Shown one piece after another: positions 24,537 to 33,584 of a DNA stretch of 64,000 nt. Made by a program: the position numbers and the translations under genes. Numbering within the stretch: the first letter of the stretch is position 1; each line of letters opens with the position of its first letter. This DNA comes from Flavobacterium sp. ENC (GTDB lineage Bacteria > Bacteroidota > Bacteroidia > Flavobacteriales > Flavobacteriaceae): NCBI RefSeq assembly GCF_020991415.1, contig NZ_JAJMOY010000001.1, positions 1,054,001-1,118,000 on the forward strand. The letters are read 5' to 3'. Below the pieces are notes generated by a model that was not told where the DNA came from, did no database searches, and was given only the letters and a program-made list of their open reading frames with translations.

Positions 24537-25517
24537 ATGAAAAATAACAAACCCATGATTATTTTTGGCGAATCGATTTTGCCGGGAGAAAATAGAACCA
24601 TAAACGTTGAAATTGCCAGATTGCATACCACTACGAAGCTTAATATTCCTGTTATTGTGCGTCGTTCCAAAGCAGAAGGCCCGGTAGTTTTGTTCTCCGC
24701 CGGAATTCACGGAGACGAAATAAACGGAATTGAGATTGTACGTCAGCTTATTAGCAAAAAAATCAACAGGCCAACCCGGGGAACCATTATTTGTATTCCG
24801 ATTATTAATATTTATGGTTTTGTAAATAAATCCAGGGAGTTTCCGGACGGAAGAGATTTGAACCGCGTTTTTCCCGGAAGCAAAAAAGGTTCTCTGGCCA
24901 GCCGTTTTGCTTTTCATATTGTTGCTGAAATCCTGCCTATTTTAGATTATGCAGTGGATTTTCACGCCGGCGGTGCCAGCAGATTTAATGCGCCTCAGAT
25001 CAGAATCACCGAAAATAATCCGGAACTGAAACTTTTGGCAGATGTTTTTAATGCCCCGTTTACATTATATTCTAAAAATATTAATGGTTCTTTTAGAAAT
25101 ACATCTGAAAAGGCAAACGTAAAAATGCTGCTCTTTGAAGGAGGAAAATCATTGGATATCAACAACGAAATTGCAAATGAAGCCGTTTTGGGAGTAAAAC
25201 GTTTGTTGAATTATCTTGATATGCTTGACCCGAAACAGGTTGTTGAGGAAGCAGAAGATCCGTCCATTTATATTAAAAACTCGGTTTGGCTAAGGGCCAA
25301 GTGTTCCGGTTTGCTGCATGATTTTAATATGATCAGCCGATTTGTAACCAAAGGGACTATTCTGGCCATAATTACAGATCCGTTTGGTAAATTTGAACAA
25401 AAAGTAAAAGCGCCACACGATGGTTTTGTGATTAATGCCAATCATTCGCCTATCGTTTATGAAGGAGATGCGATTTATCATATGTCTAAAAATGCCCCTG
25501 AAAATGCCGACGAATAA
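24537..25517 (+). CDS. Succinylglutamate desuccinylase/aspartoacylase family protein
   Basis: The 326-aa protein is a zinc carboxypeptidase-fold hydrolase. Metal ligands are H58 and E61 (GIHGDEINGIE) and H143 (DFHAGG), and GRDLNRVFPG near residue 105 is the family substrate-binding segment. A C-terminal beta domain (VKAPHDGFVINANHSPIVYEGD) resembles a lipoyl-like sandwich common in this group. The amide substrate is unknown; there are no arginine-succinyltransferase genes nearby. It diverges from uvrC and overlaps the next gene by up to 26 bases, so they are co-transcribed. Confidence 0.88.
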   Translation: MKNNKPMIIFGESILPGENRTINVEIARLHTTTKLNIPVIVRRSKAEGPVVLFSAGIHGDEINGIEIVRQLISKKINRPTRGTIICIPIINIYGFVNKSREFPDGRDLNRVFPGSKKGSLASRFAFHIVAEILPILDYAVDFHAGGASRFNAPQIRITENNPELKLLADVFNAPFTLYSKNINGSFRNTSEKANVKMLLFEGGKSLDINNEIANEAVLGVKRLLNYLDMLDPKQVVEEAEDPSIYIKNSVWLRAKCSGLLHDFNMISRFVTKGTILAIITDPFGKFEQKVKAPHDGFVINANHSPIVYEGDAIYHMSKNAPENADE

Positions 25518-26073
25518 AAAAGAACTACGAGTATACTACAAAAATCTCAGGAAAGCACTTTCTTCCGATGACATCGAAGAAAAGAGTCTTGCTGTAGCCA
25601 ATAATTTACTACAACTCCCGATTTGGAATAAAACGTATTATCATGTTTTTCTTCCTATTGAAGAGCAAAAAGAAATCAATACCGAATATATCCTGCACTT
25701 GCTTTCAGGAAAGGATAAGGAAATTGTGGTTTCTAAAAGTGACTTTGAAACCCGCGGCATGTCCCATTTTTTACTGACGGACAATACTAAAATAAAGAAA
25801 AACGAATATAATATTCCCGAACCTGTAAACGGATTACCGGTTGCTTCAGAAATGATTGAAGTTGTTTTTGTACCGCTTTTAGCTTTTGATTTGTTGGGAA
25901 ATCGTGTGGGTTACGGAAAAGGTTTCTACGATAAATTCTTAGCAGAATGCAAACCGGAAACCATCAAAATAGGTCTTTCTTTTTTTGAGGCTGAAAACGA
26001 AATTGAGGATGTTTTCGAGTTAGATATAAAACTGGATTATTGTGTGACACCGGAGAAAACGTATTCGTTCTGA
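25492..26073 (+). CDS. 5-formyltetrahydrofolate cyclo-ligase
   Basis: This enzyme uses ATP to convert 5-formyl-THF to 5,10-methenyl-THF in folate metabolism. From the ATG at 25492 it is 193 aa. Signatures are the N-terminal KKELRVYYKNLRKALS and the family motif FDLLGNRVGYGKGFYDKFL. The frame is open from 25435, but the earlier residues lie inside the coding sequence of the upstream gene and do not resemble the family. ATG at 25504 is an equally possible start. The overlap with the aspartoacylase-like gene indicates coupled translation. Confidence 0.9.
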   Translation: MPLKMPTNKKELRVYYKNLRKALSSDDIEEKSLAVANNLLQLPIWNKTYYHVFLPIEEQKEINTEYILHLLSGKDKEIVVSKSDFETRGMSHFLLTDNTKIKKNEYNIPEPVNGLPVASEMIEVVFVPLLAFDLLGNRVGYGKGFYDKFLAECKPETIKIGLSFFEAENEIEDVFELDIKLDYCVTPEKTYSF

Positions 26074-26090
26074 TTTTAAGTCCGAAGTTT

Positions 26091-26160
26091 CAAATTCCAA
26101 ATTCCAAAAAACAAAACCCAAATTCCAGGATTGGAATTTGGAATTTAGGTTTTGGAATTT
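26091..26160. repeat. AATTCC-family inverted repeat between convergent genes
   Basis: CAAATTCCAAATTCCAA at 26091-26107 and another AAATTCCA at 26120-26127 face TTGGAATTTGGAATTT at 26131-26146 and TTTTGGAATTT at 26150-26160. The arms are complementary and can form a long stem. The same word makes up the elements at 30773-30895 and 53568-53639. It lies between the ends of the folate gene and batE and may serve as a terminator. Confidence 0.8.
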
Positions 26161-26175
26161 TAAAAGATAATCTTA

Positions 26176-26922
26176 TTATTTTACTTCTTTGACCGTCGAA
26201 CCATCAATCCAGCCTTCAGTACCGTCTGTTAATTCAATTTTTTTCCATTTTTCCAATGTTTCAATTACGTAGACTTTTGCACCTTCGTGTAATAAAATAA
26301 TTGCGGAACCTGCTTTTTGCGGTTCACTTCTCACTTCGCTGATTTCAGCAAAAACAATAGCCGGGCGATCGTTATCAAAATGATCTTTTTCGGACATTCC
26401 GGCAGCAACACTTAAAAGTAAAGCTAACAAAAGAACAAACATTCCGATGAAATAAATTCTTTTAGAAAGGGTAAGCTGGGAGAAATAATAGCCAATAAAG
26501 CTCAGTAAAAAAACAAAAGAAATGGCAACAGAAATCTTTGCCCAGGTATTATAGTCAAAAATTCCCGTGAAGTTCTGGATCAGTTTGGCAAAGCCAACTT
26601 TTGGAACTTCTTTTATTTCATCAATTGTTAGTTTTTTGGCGAATTTTAAATTGTTTAAAGTTTGCGGATCACCGGGCTTTAGAACCAAAGCCTTCTCGTA
26701 ATTGTATATGGAAGGGGCAACCTTATTGAGTTTGTAATAACAATTTCCCAGATTGTAATACAGCTCTGCTGATTGCTGTTTGTCTTCTTTAATGATGTTT
26801 TCATATTCGGCAATGGCCTGCTGATATTTTCCATTTTGGTAGAAATCATTCCCTTTTTCAAAGCTGCTTTGAGCAAAGAAAACCTGAGAGATTAATAAAA
26901 AGAGATATAGTATATTTTTCAT
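26176..26922 (-). CDS. batE: BatE: TPR and SH3 domain membrane protein
   Basis: The 248-aa protein has an exported N-terminus (ending VFFAQ), two to three TPR units (about 18-100, with AELYYNLGNCYYKLNKVAPSI and ALVLKPGDPQTLNNL), two adjoining transmembrane helices (about 130-175, with a short turn at SKRIYF) and a C-terminal bacterial SH3 domain (VRSEPQKAGSAIILLHEGAKV, TEGWIDGSTV). This domain order is that of BatE, the last gene of the Bacteroidota aerotolerance operon. Bat proteins are envelope proteins described in Bacteroides as needed for oxygen tolerance; the molecular action is unknown. It follows batD after 40 bases. Confidence 0.88.
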   Translation of the reverse strand: MKNILYLFLLISQVFFAQSSFEKGNDFYQNGKYQQAIAEYENIIKEDKQQSAELYYNLGNCYYKLNKVAPSIYNYEKALVLKPGDPQTLNNLKFAKKLTIDEIKEVPKVGFAKLIQNFTGIFDYNTWAKISVAISFVFLLSFIGYYFSQLTLSKRIYFIGMFVLLLALLLSVAAGMSEKDHFDNDRPAIVFAEISEVRSEPQKAGSAIILLHEGAKVYVIETLEKWKKIELTDGTEGWIDGSTVKEVK

Positions 26923-26942
26923 TTTCCTGGTTTGTAAAATTT

Positions 26943-26968
26943 TAACTTTGCGAACTTTGCGGTTAGAT
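26943..26968. repeat. Tandem ACTTTGCG words at the batD/batE junction
   Basis: AACTTTGCGAACTTTGCGG is a direct duplication that runs into the batD stop codon. The 15-mer ACTTTGCGGTTAGAT is identical to the right arm of the hairpin between hmgA and hppD at 18338-18352. Only one arm is seen here. Confidence 0.55.
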
Positions 26969-28711
26969 AATCTGCTTTTCCAGTTCGGAAATAATCAGAA
27001 CTGCCTTGTCATAGTCCTGCTGAATTGATGCACTCGATGCCGGAGCATAACGGGCAAACTCACAGTTTTCAGTTAAATCGATAAAACTCTGAACGGTTTC
27101 CGGATTGGCATTTCTGGATAATAGCAATTCACGGATATTGTCTTTGCTCATCTCTGAAGTTTCAATATGCAATTTTGCTTTCAGGAAATTGTGCATCGCT
27201 TTTTCCAGTGCAATGTAAAACGGCTCTTTATTAGTAAGCTGTTTTTTCGCTTCAGATAAATATTTCTTAGCCAGTTTATTGTTCATTCTGATTCTGTTTC
27301 CGGTCACATCGCTGTCGATTGCTTCTTTTTTCTTCTTAGCCAGAATAATAATCGGGAGAATTATAAAAGGCAGTAACAACAGTCCGTAATACAGATTTGA
27401 ACCGTAGAAATCATTTTTAGCTATCGAAACCAATGTTGTTTTAGTTCTGATATACTTGAATTGTTCTGTTTTCGCTATCACATTTTTTGATGCGTTTGCA
27501 GACGTATTTGCCTCGGCCTGCAATGGACCGTCCAGGACATCAACCATAATTTCTTTGGAAGTAATGGTTTTATAAGAGCCTGTACTCAGATCGAAATAAG
27601 AGAACTGCATTGGCTTTATGGCATATTTTCCTTTATACTGCGGAATAATAGTATACTTATCTGAAATTCTTCCCGACATTCCCGACAATGAAGTTGTTAC
27701 TTTTTCGTCATGTACCGGATCATACATTTCTAATGCATTTGGCACCACCGGTTTTGGCAAGGTAAATAATTTCATATTTCCGGATCCGGTTGCACTTACA
27801 AATAAGTCCAGACTTTCCCCGTTTTTCAGTGTCGTTTTGGAAGGTGTAACGGTAAAATTGAATTTACCTACCGCACCACTGAAACCTTCAGGTTTGCCAG
27901 TCTCAGGAAGTGGTTTTACATTGATTGTTTTAGCACCGGCCGAAACGATTTTGTTGTCTTCTGATAATATCATCTGACCAAACATGTCACGACGGTTGGT
28001 CGGCAATTGTACCCCAATATCTAATGAAAGTGGCTCAATCGTAAGTCTTCCTGATTTCTGCGGATATAAAATGGTCTTTTTCAGGATTACAAAATAACAT
28101 CGTTGTCCATTATGAGTTCCTTCTTCTGTAGTCAGCTGTCTGATATCTATATTTTGATTCCAGAAATCATTGTACTTTGGTTTTGCCAGTTCTTTAAAAC
28201 CGGTAACGCCGATATTATTGAAGTATAATTTATAAACCACTGTAATGGGTTCATTCAGGTACGGGTTGGTTTTTGAAATTTCTGCAACAAGATCCAGTGT
28301 CTCACTTCCGGCTCCCTGCGGTCTGTCGTTAGGATCTCTTTCCTGGGCAACAGCATTGGTAACCACAATTCGTATCGGGGCTGTTTTGTAGACCTGCCCG
28401 TTAAATTCTATAGAGGCCTGTCTGATCGTAACAGTTCCTTTTTGTACAGGCTGTAAAATATAAGAGTATGCTTTCTGAAAAGAACTGCGTCCGTTTATCC
28501 AGGATTGACTAACCTGCTGACTTGGTCCTGCCACAACCCTGAATCCCTCAAATGCAGGTTGTTCAAAATTATCTCCATCAACATTCATGATAAAGTCAAT
28601 TCGAAGTCTTTCATTTACCCCAAGGGTAGTTTTAGTTACTTTGGCTTCAAATTGAACCTGAGCCATAAGCCCCTGAAAAGTGAATAGTAATAGAATTAAA
28701 TATCTCTTCAT
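26963..28711 (-). CDS. batD: BatD: BatD/oxygen tolerance family protein
   Basis: The 582-aa protein has a signal peptide (ending GLMAQ), a long run of beta-sandwich domains (about 20-400, with VNERLRIDFIMNVDG, EPITVVYKLYFNN and the typical KYTIIPQYKGKYAIKPMQFSYFD in parts), a transmembrane helix near 440-460 followed by basic KKKKE, and a cytoplasmic helical tail. This matches BatD (oxygen tolerance) of the Bacteroidota bat operon, probably a periplasmic scaffold working with the VWA proteins BatA and BatB. The stop codon lies within a tandem repeat word. Confidence 0.9.
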   Translation of the reverse strand: MKRYLILLLFTFQGLMAQVQFEAKVTKTTLGVNERLRIDFIMNVDGDNFEQPAFEGFRVVAGPSQQVSQSWINGRSSFQKAYSYILQPVQKGTVTIRQASIEFNGQVYKTAPIRIVVTNAVAQERDPNDRPQGAGSETLDLVAEISKTNPYLNEPITVVYKLYFNNIGVTGFKELAKPKYNDFWNQNIDIRQLTTEEGTHNGQRCYFVILKKTILYPQKSGRLTIEPLSLDIGVQLPTNRRDMFGQMILSEDNKIVSAGAKTINVKPLPETGKPEGFSGAVGKFNFTVTPSKTTLKNGESLDLFVSATGSGNMKLFTLPKPVVPNALEMYDPVHDEKVTTSLSGMSGRISDKYTIIPQYKGKYAIKPMQFSYFDLSTGSYKTITSKEIMVDVLDGPLQAEANTSANASKNVIAKTEQFKYIRTKTTLVSIAKNDFYGSNLYYGLLLLPFIILPIIILAKKKKEAIDSDVTGNRIRMNNKLAKKYLSEAKKQLTNKEPFYIALEKAMHNFLKAKLHIETSEMSKDNIRELLLSRNANPETVQSFIDLTENCEFARYAPASSASIQQDYDKAVLIISELEKQII

Positions 28712-28727
28712 TTTGTTGTTTAATCGT

Positions 28728-28775
28728 TGTTTGTTTAACTGTTTAATCGTTTATTGGTTCTTTTGTTTAATAGAT
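28728..28775. repeat. Tandem GTTTAATCGTTT words between batC and batD
   Basis: The word TTTAATCGTT or TTTAACTGTT is repeated three to four times in direct orientation (TTTAATCGTTGTTTGTTTAA, then CTGTTTAATCGTTTATTGG). Similar words occur before hppD at 18199-18230. No complementary arm is obvious in this gap. Confidence 0.5.
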
Positions 28776-28823
28776 ATTATTCGATTTTACAAATGAACAT
28801 TTAAAGGACTAAACCAAAAAGAA

Positions 28824-29594
28824 CTACCAGTCTTTTTCTGTTTTTTTAGGATTTCCTTTTACTTTTTGTGCGTTAACTTTATCCTGAATTTTCTTTTCTT
28901 CGTTATTGACAGCGTCTAATAAATTCTGAACGCGTTCTTTTGAAATTCCTCCCGGCATTGGTTTTGGCTCTCCTTTATTGTCTGATTTGTCATCTTTCTT
29001 CGGATCGTTTTTACCGTCTTTCTTATCCTTGTCTTTATCGCCTTTGTCGTCTTTTTTATCTTTGTCTTTGTCCTTATCCTTGTTTTTATCTTTATCCTTG
29101 TCCTTATCTTTATTTTTATCCTTGTCTTTGTCCTTATTCTTGTCTTTGTTTTTATCGTTTTTCGGAGGATTTTCTTTTAGTTTTTGTTTGGCGTATGCAT
29201 AGTTGTAACGCGTTTCATCATCAGTTGGGTCATTACGCAACGCTTGTTTGTAAGCTTCCACCGCCTGCGTATAATCTTTCTCTTTCATGAAAACATTCCC
29301 TAAATTGTGATAGGCTTTATGTTTATCAGGTCTGGTTTTAGCATTTTTTATCGCTTTAGCGTAAGCAAGCTTCGCTTCAGAAGCCTGGTTTTGCCTGTAG
29401 ATGGTATTCCCTAAATTATAAGAAGCAACACCGCGTCTTGGGAATTTTGATTCCGAAATTCTGTAATTTGCTTCAGCGTCAACAAATTTATTCTGCTTAT
29501 ATTCTTCATTGGCATCAGGCAATGTCTTGTCTTTCTCCTGAGCCGAAACGGCTAAGGAAAACGTTAGTAAAATATAAAGAAGTAAATTTTTCAT
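28824..29594 (-). CDS. batC: BatC: TPR protein with a lysine/aspartate-rich repeat tail
   Basis: The 256-aa protein has a signal peptide (ending AVSAQ), about three TPR units (30-135, including FPRRGVASYNLGNTIYRQ and KAYHNLGNVFMKEKDYTQAVEAY) and then, from about residue 145 to 215, an almost uninterrupted Lys-Asp-Asn stretch of KDKNKDKDKD type. The DNA of that stretch is a degenerate 6-bp repeat. The domain order fits BatC, a TPR partner of the VWA proteins BatA and BatB. The charged tail is likely disordered and may vary in length between strains. Confidence 0.87.
   Translation of the reverse strand: MKNLLLYILLTFSLAVSAQEKDKTLPDANEEYKQNKFVDAEANYRISESKFPRRGVASYNLGNTIYRQNQASEAKLAYAKAIKNAKTRPDKHKAYHNLGNVFMKEKDYTQAVEAYKQALRNDPTDDETRYNYAYAKQKLKENPPKNDKNKDKNKDKDKDKNKDKDKDKDKNKDKDKDKDKKDDKGDKDKDKKDGKNDPKKDDKSDNKGEPKPMPGGISKERVQNLLDAVNNEEKKIQDKVNAQKVKGNPKKTEKDW
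28975..29165 (-). repeat. Degenerate 6-bp coding repeat in batC
   Basis: On the plus strand the region reads as repeated TTTATC, CTTGTC, TTTGTC and CTTATC units, which encode Asp-Lys pairs on the minus strand. Codon use varies between units (gac/gat, aag/aaa), so it is not a perfect microsatellite, suggesting old expansion under protein-level selection. Confidence 0.8.
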
Positions 29595-29597
29595 TCT

Positions 29598-29645
29598 AAT
29601 TTTTTATTTGTCACGAATGACACCAATTATCACTCATCAGGTTGT
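29598..29645. repeat. CACGAATGACACC-type words between batB and batC
   Basis: The gap starts TTTGTCACGAATGACACCAATTATCACTC (given here in two overlapping words: GTCACGAATGACACC and CACCAATTATCAC). It resembles the CACGAATTA words at 4614-4650. TCACGAATGA is itself nearly self-complementary. The rest of the 135-bp gap is AT-rich without features. Confidence 0.45.
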
Positions 29646-29729
29646 TTTTTTATTTGAATTTTTCAAAACGAGAAATAATTAAAATGCTTTATTTCGGAGA
29701 AAAATTCGTTCAATTGACCGACAACGGTC

Positions 29730-30764
29730 TTATTTCTTTTCGTTAAATAAATTCAACTCTTTTATCCAGCTTGTTTTTCTTTCTAAAAGGAAAATATCCA
29801 AAAACAATAACAGGAATGCAAAGCCGATAAACCATTGAAATTGCGACTGAAAATCGGCCATTTGCGTGGCTTCAAATTCGGTTTTCTGAATGTTGTTCAG
29901 GGCATTTTTCACATATTCTAAAACTTCCTTAGTATTTCCGCCATACACATAACCGCCTTTTGTAGCTTTTGCAATGCTCTTTAATCCTTCCTGGTTTAGT
30001 CTGGTAATGACAGTTGCTCCGTTTTGATCTTTCTGGTAGTTTTTGACCACTCCGTTTTCTTTCAGCGGAATAGTTCCTCCTTTTTCAGTTCCAACACCAA
30101 TGGTAATGATTTTCATTCCCAGTTTATTGGCTTCTTCAGCAGCGGCAGAAGCTCCTTCAGAATGGTCTTCCCCGTCAGAAATCAGGATCAGTAATTTACT
30201 GGTTTTGCTTTTTTCATCAAAATAAGTAGCCGATAAGCGGATGGCCTCGTCAAGCGAAGTTCCCTGTGAGGAAACCATATCTGGAGTCATACTTTGCAGG
30301 AACATTTTGGCAACACTGTAATCTGTTGTAATCGGCAAAACAGGGAAAGCACTGCCAGCATAGGCCACAATTCCGATTCTGTCGCTTCCCAGGTTGTTGA
30401 TGATCTGAGAAACCAATTGCTTACTTTTATCTAAACGGCTTGGTGCCACATCTTCGGCCAGCATACTTTTAGAAACGTCAACGGCAAAAACAATATCAAT
30501 ACCTTCACGTTTTACGGTTTCCATTTTGGTTCCAATCTTCGGATTCACCAATCCGATAATTAAAAATGCCAGCGCCAGAAGCATTACTGATATTTTTAAT
30601 ACAGGTTTGAAAACAGAACTTTCCGGGCTCAGTTTTTTTACTATTTCCAGATCACCGAATTCACGTTGTTTTTTTCTTTTCCAATACATATTGAAAAGAA
30701 AAATACACACCACAACCGGCAGTAAGAATAAAAGGTATAAATATTTTTTTTCGTCTAATTCCAT
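29730..30764 (-). CDS. batB: BatB: VWA domain membrane protein
   Basis: From the internal ATG the protein is 344 aa, starting MELDEKKYLYLLFLLPVVV. Two N-terminal transmembrane helices (about 9-26 and 58-76) precede a von Willebrand A domain with the MIDAS residues in FAVDVSKSM, and a third helix lies near the C-terminus (FLLLFLDIFLL). This is the layout of BatB, which with BatA forms paired VWA proteins in the inner membrane. The frame extends to 30851, but those 29 extra residues are encoded by the gap repeat, so the internal start is chosen. Follows batA. Confidence 0.9.
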   Translation of the reverse strand: MELDEKKYLYLLFLLPVVVCIFLFNMYWKRKKQREFGDLEIVKKLSPESSVFKPVLKISVMLLALAFLIIGLVNPKIGTKMETVKREGIDIVFAVDVSKSMLAEDVAPSRLDKSKQLVSQIINNLGSDRIGIVAYAGSAFPVLPITTDYSVAKMFLQSMTPDMVSSQGTSLDEAIRLSATYFDEKSKTSKLLILISDGEDHSEGASAAAEEANKLGMKIITIGVGTEKGGTIPLKENGVVKNYQKDQNGATVITRLNQEGLKSIAKATKGGYVYGGNTKEVLEYVKNALNNIQKTEFEATQMADFQSQFQWFIGFAFLLLFLDIFLLERKTSWIKELNLFNEKK

Positions 30765-30772
30765 ATAATTTT

Positions 30773-30895
30773 TAAAATTCCAATCCCCATCTTTGCGGGG
30801 ATAAATTCCAAATTCCAACTTTTTGCCTTTGTCTTCAATTTTTAAATCCAATTCAAATTGGAATTTGGAATTTAAAATTGAATTTTTTTGATTTG
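30773..30895. repeat. AATTCC-family inverted repeat between batA and batB
   Basis: AAATTCCAAATTCCAA at 30803-30818 faces TTGGAATTTGGAATTT at 30858-30873, with further AAAATTCC and CCAATTC words around. A small separate hairpin, ATCCCC at 30783-30788 with GGGGAT at 30797-30802, is embedded in the left side. This is the second of three copies of the word in the window. Confidence 0.8.
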
Positions 30896-30900
30896 CAAAA

Positions 30901-31902
30901 TCAAATGAAGCTTCTGTAAACTGTATTTCTTAAACCAATTTCCAGCAGTAATAAAAATGCTGCGAGTAAAACAAAACCTCTGTATTTTTCATCGTAATCA
31001 TAAAACTTCAATTCCTGGATTTCCGTTGTTTCCAGTTTATTTATCGCACTGTAAATTTGCGCTAATCGGTCATTGCTTGTTGCTCTGAAATACGTTCCGT
31101 CGGTTTTTCGTGCAATGTTTTTCATTAGCTGCTCGTCGATTTCTACTTTTTGCATTTTAAACAAAAAACCTCCGTTTGGTCCGTAGGCGTATGGCGATTC
31201 TGCCATTCCGTTACTTCCAATACCAATGGTATATACTTTTATTCCGTATTGTTTTGCGATATCGGCAGCTGTTTCCGGTTCAATAAAACCGGCGTTGTTT
31301 ACACCATCCGTCATCAGGATAATAACACGGCTTTTTGCTTTACTGTCTTTAAGTCGGTTTACGGCGGTGGCCAGTCCCATTCCAATTCCGGTTCCGTCCT
31401 GTAAAGCCGTATCGTATTTAATTCCTTTTATGGCTTCTAAGATTATGGCTTTGTCACTTGTAACGGGTGTTTTGGTATACGCTTCCGAAGCATAAAGCAC
31501 CAGTCCGATCCTGTCATTTGGTCTTTCTTCAACGAAATCTGCAGCTACTCTTTTTAAAGCTTCCATACGGTTTGGCTTTAAATCCTTGGCCAGCATACTT
31601 CCCGATACGTCGATTGCCATCACAATATCAATTCCCTTTGTTGTTTTCGTCTGATTGCTGATGTCTACTGTTCTTGGTCTCGCCAGTGCGATAATCAGAG
31701 AAGATAAGGCAATCGTCCTGAAAACATACAAACACGGTTTTAGTTTTGTCAATAGTGACTCACTATTTTTAAAACCCTGTGTTGAACTCATTTTCAGGGT
31801 AGCTGATTGCTGGTTGCGTTTTAGTAAAAACCAAATGATTGCCATTGGAATTAATAAAAACAACCAAAAAAATTCCGGATTTAAAAAAGTTATCTTACTC
31901 AT
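30901..31902 (-). CDS. batA: BatA: VWA domain membrane protein
   Basis: The 333-aa protein has two N-terminal membrane helices (FFWLFLLIPMAIIWFLL and TIALSSLIIALA), a VWA domain from about 90 to 280 with the MIDAS sequence AIDVSGSM and the later TSDK and MTDGVNNAG elements, and a C-terminal helix (FVLLAAFLLLLEIGL). This is the standard BatA layout. Its start codon overlaps the stop of the upstream gene (TAATG), so the two are translationally coupled. Together with BatB it probably forms a metal-dependent adhesion assembly in the inner membrane. Confidence 0.92.
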   Translation of the reverse strand: MSKITFLNPEFFWLFLLIPMAIIWFLLKRNQQSATLKMSSTQGFKNSESLLTKLKPCLYVFRTIALSSLIIALARPRTVDISNQTKTTKGIDIVMAIDVSGSMLAKDLKPNRMEALKRVAADFVEERPNDRIGLVLYASEAYTKTPVTSDKAIILEAIKGIKYDTALQDGTGIGMGLATAVNRLKDSKAKSRVIILMTDGVNNAGFIEPETAADIAKQYGIKVYTIGIGSNGMAESPYAYGPNGGFLFKMQKVEIDEQLMKNIARKTDGTYFRATSNDRLAQIYSAINKLETTEIQELKFYDYDEKYRGFVLLAAFLLLLEIGLRNTVYRSFI

Positions 31903-33533
31903 TAGTTACTTGCTTTTCTAAGTTCAACAGAATTTAAAATCCGCGTTGTGATATCGTTTGCATATGAATCACCTTCTTCATGTAAAATCATGATTTGCTG
32001 TAAACCCTGGTCTTGTTTGAAAAGCAAAATTTCATAATATGCTTTTGTACTTGTTTTGTCAAGAGGGTTTAAGATGGTCATTGTTCCGTAGCCTTTTAAT
32101 CCCTGAACCCCTTCGTTGGTCTGGAAATCTTCTTGTTTCACAATTATATTTTGTCCGCCCTGAGCTTCAATTACTTTTAAAGAACCTTCTAAAGTTTTAG
32201 CTAAATCCAGCTCCACAGGTTTTTTGAATTTACTGGTAGAAACCGTAATGAAGAAATTGTCCATCATGCTTCCGTATGTAAAAAGCTGCATTTCCTTAAT
32301 CAGGGCCATTGTCTCTTTTGGCAGCACTTTTTGGGCGTCCATACGTTTTAGAACTTTTGGAGTTTCAATTAAAACACCAGGATTTCCGTACTCGCTTTTT
32401 ACCCATTCCCCTTCTAAAAGTCGCTTGGTCGGATTCATTAAAATAGTGTCTTTCACATAAGTGAAGCCTTTATTTGCAATGAAAACCGCGGTTGTAAGGG
32501 CCAGTAAAAGAAAAACGGATCCTATGGCAATTGCAATGCGTTTGTTGCGTTTTTTTCGTAACTGAATCTTGATTTGCTTTTGTCTTTGCGCCTCATTCAG
32601 TAGTTCGTCTTCTTCGTTCGGAACTTCTGTCGGAATCGCGTTATCCAGCGTTAGGATTACTTTTTGTATTTTATTTCGATCCTCTGTAATTTCAAAATCC
32701 AAAGGTTTGGATTTTGCAAATTTTACTAAATCGGCCTGACGTAAAACTCGCTCCAGGTTTTCAACGGTTTCAGGTGTTAAAGCCATTTTCTTCTTCGTAG
32801 AAGCCGTTCTTATAGCCTGTATCAATTCGGAAGTGGTGCTTTCCATTGCCGGAATGTGAATCGCTTCTTCAATATAATTACGGGCAATATCAGTCAGTTC
32901 ACTATAATATTCTTTAATTTCACCTTTCTGAACCAGTTCTTTCTGTTCCAGATTGTTCAGTAAGCTGGTGGCCTTTTCGATAGGTGTCTTATAAACTTCT
33001 TCTTCGATTTTTTTCTGTTGGCGTTTTTTTACAAACCAATACACAAAAGCACCAAATCCGATAATCACAACTGCCAGTAAAAGGTAAAGCCACCATTCGC
33101 TAATACCGCTGTCTCCGGCAGTAATATCTTTGATGTCGTACATTTTTTGCTGCAAAGTATCCACTTTGACATTGGCCACTTCAACACGGATGGAATCAGA
33201 TAAAAAAGGTTTTTTGTCAATCAGAATCTTAACACCCGGAATGGTATATTTTCCGGAATCAAATTGTGTTAAACCGTATTTTTTGATAAGCTCATAAGTG
33301 TCATTTTTCTTAACCGTATCAATTGGATACGATTGAATTACTTCTAAAGGACCAATGGTTTTTAGTTGAGGAAAAACAACTTTTGATTTCGAACTTACTA
33401 CCGTTTTCAGCGTCAGTTTAAACTCAGCCCCAATTTTGTTTTTTGTGGTATCAATGCTCGTCTCCACTTGTTTTTGCTGGGCAAAAATAGCAGAGGAAAG
33501 TAAAAATAAAAAGATGTAAAACTTTAATTTCAT
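31902..33533 (-). CDS. Two-TM protein of the bat operon (BatD-like N-terminus)
   Basis: The 543-aa protein has a signal peptide (ending AIFAQ), a beta-rich periplasmic region of about 125 residues that resembles one BatD domain, a transmembrane helix (WWLYLLLAVVIIGFGAFVYW), a long charged helical cytoplasmic section with KGEIKEYYSELTDIARNYIEEA (a pattern seen in DUF4381-type proteins), a second transmembrane helix after the basic KKRNKRIA, and an exposed C-terminal domain of about 180 residues. Bacteroidota bat operons usually have such a gene between the DUF58 gene and batA. Its function is unknown. Confidence 0.82.
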   Translation of the reverse strand: MKLKFYIFLFLLSSAIFAQQKQVETSIDTTKNKIGAEFKLTLKTVVSSKSKVVFPQLKTIGPLEVIQSYPIDTVKKNDTYELIKKYGLTQFDSGKYTIPGVKILIDKKPFLSDSIRVEVANVKVDTLQQKMYDIKDITAGDSGISEWWLYLLLAVVIIGFGAFVYWFVKKRQQKKIEEEVYKTPIEKATSLLNNLEQKELVQKGEIKEYYSELTDIARNYIEEAIHIPAMESTTSELIQAIRTASTKKKMALTPETVENLERVLRQADLVKFAKSKPLDFEITEDRNKIQKVILTLDNAIPTEVPNEEDELLNEAQRQKQIKIQLRKKRNKRIAIAIGSVFLLLALTTAVFIANKGFTYVKDTILMNPTKRLLEGEWVKSEYGNPGVLIETPKVLKRMDAQKVLPKETMALIKEMQLFTYGSMMDNFFITVSTSKFKKPVELDLAKTLEGSLKVIEAQGGQNIIVKQEDFQTNEGVQGLKGYGTMTILNPLDKTSTKAYYEILLFKQDQGLQQIMILHEEGDSYANDITTRILNSVELRKASN

Positions 33534-33584
33534 TTGATTTTTTTAATTTCAGATTTTATTCTAAAATGATTGCTTAAAAATGGT

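Noticed and set aside
28940..29290. Plus-strand frames of 74-116 aa rich in Leu-Ser-Tyr-Pro opposite batC
   Set aside because: They are the antisense of the Lys-Asp repeat of batC. The repetitive DNA keeps all frames open; there is no start context or promoter.
30765..30851. N-terminal extension of BatB by 29 residues
   Set aside because: The extra codons are encoded by the AATTCC-family repeat and do not resemble any BatB N-terminus.
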